Part shown: positions 33,438-35,156 of the stretch, one piece after another | Layout of the letters: each line of letters starts with the position of its first letter | Numbering within the stretch: the stretch's first letter is position 1 | From: Silicimonas sp. | GTDB lineage: Bacteria > Pseudomonadota > Alphaproteobacteria > Rhodobacterales > Rhodobacteraceae | Direction: 5' to 3' | Assembly (NCBI GenBank): GCA_013003245.1 | Contig: JABDJX010000014.1 | Span: 1 to 35,156, forward strand | DNA length: 35,156 nt | Position numbers and translations under genes: made by a program | Notes under the pieces: model-generated | Seen by the model: only the letters and a program-made list of their open reading frames with translations | What the model was told of the DNA's origin: nothing | The model's database searches: none

Positions 33438-34568
33438 TCAGACCAGCGCTGCCCTGAGCTGTGAGAGGTCTTTGGCGGCAATCTGGTTCATGTTCGATAT
33501 CATGTCTTCGCGCAGGATATGGACCAGATGATCAGGTCCCTTGTCCCCCAAAGCGCTGACCGCATAGTGAAACGCGCGCCCCAGCATCACGAAATCAGCC
33601 CCAAGGGCCAACGCGCGCATCACATCCAGCCCACCGGTCACGCCGCTGTCAAACACGATCGGTGTGTCCGGCACGGCCTCGCGGATCGCGGGCAGGCAGT
33701 CGATCGAAGCCGGCCCACCATCGAATTGACGGCCAGAATGGTTCGATACCCACACGCCATCTGCGCCTGCGTCGACCAATCGTTTGGCGTCCTTGGGCTT
33801 TTGAATGCCCTTCACCAGAAAAGGCCCATCCCATTCGGCGCGGATCTCATCGATCTCGGCCCAGCTGGGTTGTCCGCGGATGACGTGGCCGGCGTGATGA
33901 ACCGAACTGTTGGCTTTATCCCCGCCATAGTCCTCGCAGAACTTCAGGCTGGGAATGCCTTCGCGCAGGGTGCCCAGCGTCCATTCGGGGTGCAACGCCA
34001 TCGATACAAGCATGGCAAGGTTGACCTTGGGCGGGATGGTCAGATTGGCACGACGCTGGCGTTCGCGGCGGCTGTCGTTGGGCACATCAACGGTGACAAT
34101 CAGCGTGTGAAATCCGGCCGATTTGGCGCGGCTCATCATATCGGAGCGGATGCCTTTATCCGCAGGCGGGTAAAGCTGAAACCAGCCCTGATCGCCAATG
34201 TGCGGCGCAAGTGTCTCGGGCACCACGGTAGCGACGGTCGACATGCAATAGGGAATGCCCATGCGCGCGCAGGCGGCGGACAGAATTTTCTCGGCCCCCG
34301 GCCACATGATGCCCGACATGCCCACCGGCGCACAGCCCACGGGGATCGGATAGTCGCGCCCCATGAACGTGGTGGAAAGGTCAGGAATGACCTCGCCATG
34401 CAGTACTTCGGGCATGAACTGGATCTTGCGCAGCGCGGCCTGGTTGCGGGAGTGCTGATCCTCAACGCCGGTGGCGCTGTCGAGGTATTCGAACACGAAA
34501 TGCGGAATGCGACGCCTGGCGCGGGCGCGCAGGTCTGAAATGGCGGGATATTTTGTATCAAGGTCCAT
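33438..34568 (-). CDS. lldD: FMN-dependent alpha-hydroxyacid dehydrogenase (L-lactate dehydrogenase type)
   Basis: A 376-residue member of the alpha-hydroxyacid oxidase/dehydrogenase family, the expected length. It has P-V-G-C-A-P-V-G-M-S-G near the FMN phosphate, W-F-Q-L-Y-P-P-A-D, T-V-D-V-P, L-V-K-G-I and the signature S-N-H-S-G-R-Q-F-D-G-G-P-A-S with catalytic His and Arg; the second Gly of the common S-N-H-G-G-R-Q is Ser here. The end D-S-G-V-T-G-G-L-D-V and L-G-R-A-F is also conserved. It oxidises L-lactate or a related L-2-hydroxyacid to the 2-keto acid and passes electrons to the respiratory chain. Upstream of pyc, it would supply pyruvate for carboxylation. The substrate could also be glycolate or mandelate. 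Confidence 0.88.
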   Translation of the reverse strand: MDLDTKYPAISDLRARARRRIPHFVFEYLDSATGVEDQHSRNQAALRKIQFMPEVLHGEVIPDLSTTFMGRDYPIPVGCAPVGMSGIMWPGAEKILSAACARMGIPYCMSTVATVVPETLAPHIGDQGWFQLYPPADKGIRSDMMSRAKSAGFHTLIVTVDVPNDSRRERQRRANLTIPPKVNLAMLVSMALHPEWTLGTLREGIPSLKFCEDYGGDKANSSVHHAGHVIRGQPSWAEIDEIRAEWDGPFLVKGIQKPKDAKRLVDAGADGVWVSNHSGRQFDGGPASIDCLPAIREAVPDTPIVFDSGVTGGLDVMRALALGADFVMLGRAFHYAVSALGDKGPDHLVHILREDMISNMNQIAAKDLSQLRAALV

Positions 34569-34687
34569 GTCTGCATTTGCTCTGGAAACTGCTGGGTTTT
34601 CAAGGGGGAAGCGGCGTGTTGGCTGCGGCAGGAACAGAGCGCGAACATGTCTTTAACTCTTTGGCAATCCGCGATAGGCTGCGCGCC

Positions 34688-35156
34688 ATGAGCAGTACTC
34701 CCGCAGAAGACGACTTTCCTGATCGTATCCCGCTGTCGCAGCAGGCGATGGCCGTGCGTCCCAGCGGCGAAGCATCTCATTTGAATTGGTTGAATCCTCC
34801 TCAGTTGGAGGCGGCCACGACTCTTCAAGGTTCGTTGCTAGTGTTAGCAGGTGCGGGAACAGGCAAAACTCGAGTGCTGATTTCCCGTATCGCAGAGCTT
34901 CTGGCTCAGGGAAAAGCCCGGTCGGATCAAATATTGGCTGTAACTTTTACCAATAAAGCAGCGCGCGAGATGAAGACGCGCGTCGAGCAATACCCTGTTG
35001 ATGTAAGGGGCGGGCTGCCTTGGATGGGCACGTTCCACGCGATTTGCGTGAAGCTTTTGCGGCGGCATGCCGAGCTTGTTGGGCTGAAGACCAACTTTAC
35101 CATCCTTGATACCGACGACCAGATCCGGTTGATGAAGCAGTTGATCGTAGCGGCGG
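34688..35156 (+). CDS. uvrD: UvrD/PcrA-type ATP-dependent DNA helicase (partial, runs off right edge)
   Basis: An ATG at 34688 opens a frame of 156 codons to the window edge. After an N-terminal tail of about 33 residues, longer than usual for UvrD/PcrA, come the Q-motif L-N-P-P-Q-L-E-A-A (35-43), Walker A A-G-A-G-T-G-K-T (54-61), motif Ia V-T-F-T-N-K-A-A-R-E-M (85-95) and motif Ib G-T-F-H-A-I. These are the first motifs of superfamily 1A helicases used in nucleotide-excision and mismatch repair. The 119-nt gap to the divergent lldD gene holds no clear promoter that I can name. Rep-like proteins share these motifs, so UvrD/PcrA is the likely but not certain member. Confidence 0.88.
   Translation, partial: MSSTPAEDDFPDRIPLSQQAMAVRPSGEASHLNWLNPPQLEAATTLQGSLLVLAGAGTGKTRVLISRIAELLAQGKARSDQILAVTFTNKAAREMKTRVEQYPVDVRGGLPWMGTFHAICVKLLRRHAELVGLKTNFTILDTDDQIRLMKQLIVAA

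Noticed and set aside
34600-34660. GGAAC near 34630 as an EcfG promoter before the helicase gene
   Set aside because: No CGTT or GTT follows at 16-17 nt, so the site does not match the consensus.
1-35156. CRISPR arrays, insertion sequences, prophage genes
   Set aside because: No regularly spaced direct repeats, transposase, integrase or phage structural genes were recognised on either strand.

Overview
This window looks like a chromosomal segment of a marine alphaproteobacterium of the Rhodobacteraceae (Roseobacter group). The basis is the polyol cassette of smoEFGK-smoS-mtlK type, the PhyR/NepR/EcfG general stress module (confined to Alphaproteobacteria), several LacI-controlled CUT1 sugar transporters, and moderately high GC with long antisense open frames. 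The assignment rests on recognising families and gene order, not on a database search.

Positions 1-18711 form a carbohydrate-uptake island holding three ABC systems, each with its own LacI-type regulator. (i) Minus strand, 1-2967: LacI regulator, sugar-binding protein, and a permease cut by the window edge that carries an unusual extracytoplasmic insert. (ii) Plus strand, 3260-11444: LacI regulator, binding protein, two permeases, ATPase, sorbitol-type SDR dehydrogenase, mannitol 2-dehydrogenase and a HAD phosphatase, mostly overlapping end to end. This is a sorbitol/mannitol import and oxidation operon. (iii) LacI regulator (minus, 11441-12472) divergent from a binding protein, two permeases, ATPase, a xylose-isomerase-like TIM barrel and a Gfo/Idh/MocA oxidoreductase (12587-18711). 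This is a glucose/glycoside-type uptake and catabolic cassette. Candidate palindromic operators can be read at all three regulator loci, and a stem-loop follows the binding-protein gene in systems (ii) and (iii).

Positions 18712-22056 hold a palindrome-rich intergenic element, a sulfotransferase-like gene, a hemerythrin-like gene, and the general stress response locus: phyR (minus) divergent from nepR-ecfG (plus), with an EcfG-type promoter between them.

Positions 22053-27041 hold a GntR regulator plus FAD-linked D-2-hydroxyacid dehydrogenase operon, divergent from a metallo-beta-lactamase-fold lactonase-like gene. A YbdK-type carboxylate-amine ligase, a secreted DUF2314-like protein and a tRNA-Gly(GCC) follow.

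Positions 27042-35156 hold a large membrane chemoreceptor, pyruvate carboxylase, an FMN-dependent L-lactate dehydrogenase-type enzyme and the start of a UvrD/PcrA helicase. Several convergent gene pairs share their stop codons. I see no insertion sequence, prophage or CRISPR array. Most of the window is ordinary chromosomal content; the least ordinary items are the permease insert, the operator and stem-loop layouts, and the gene set of the third sugar cassette.
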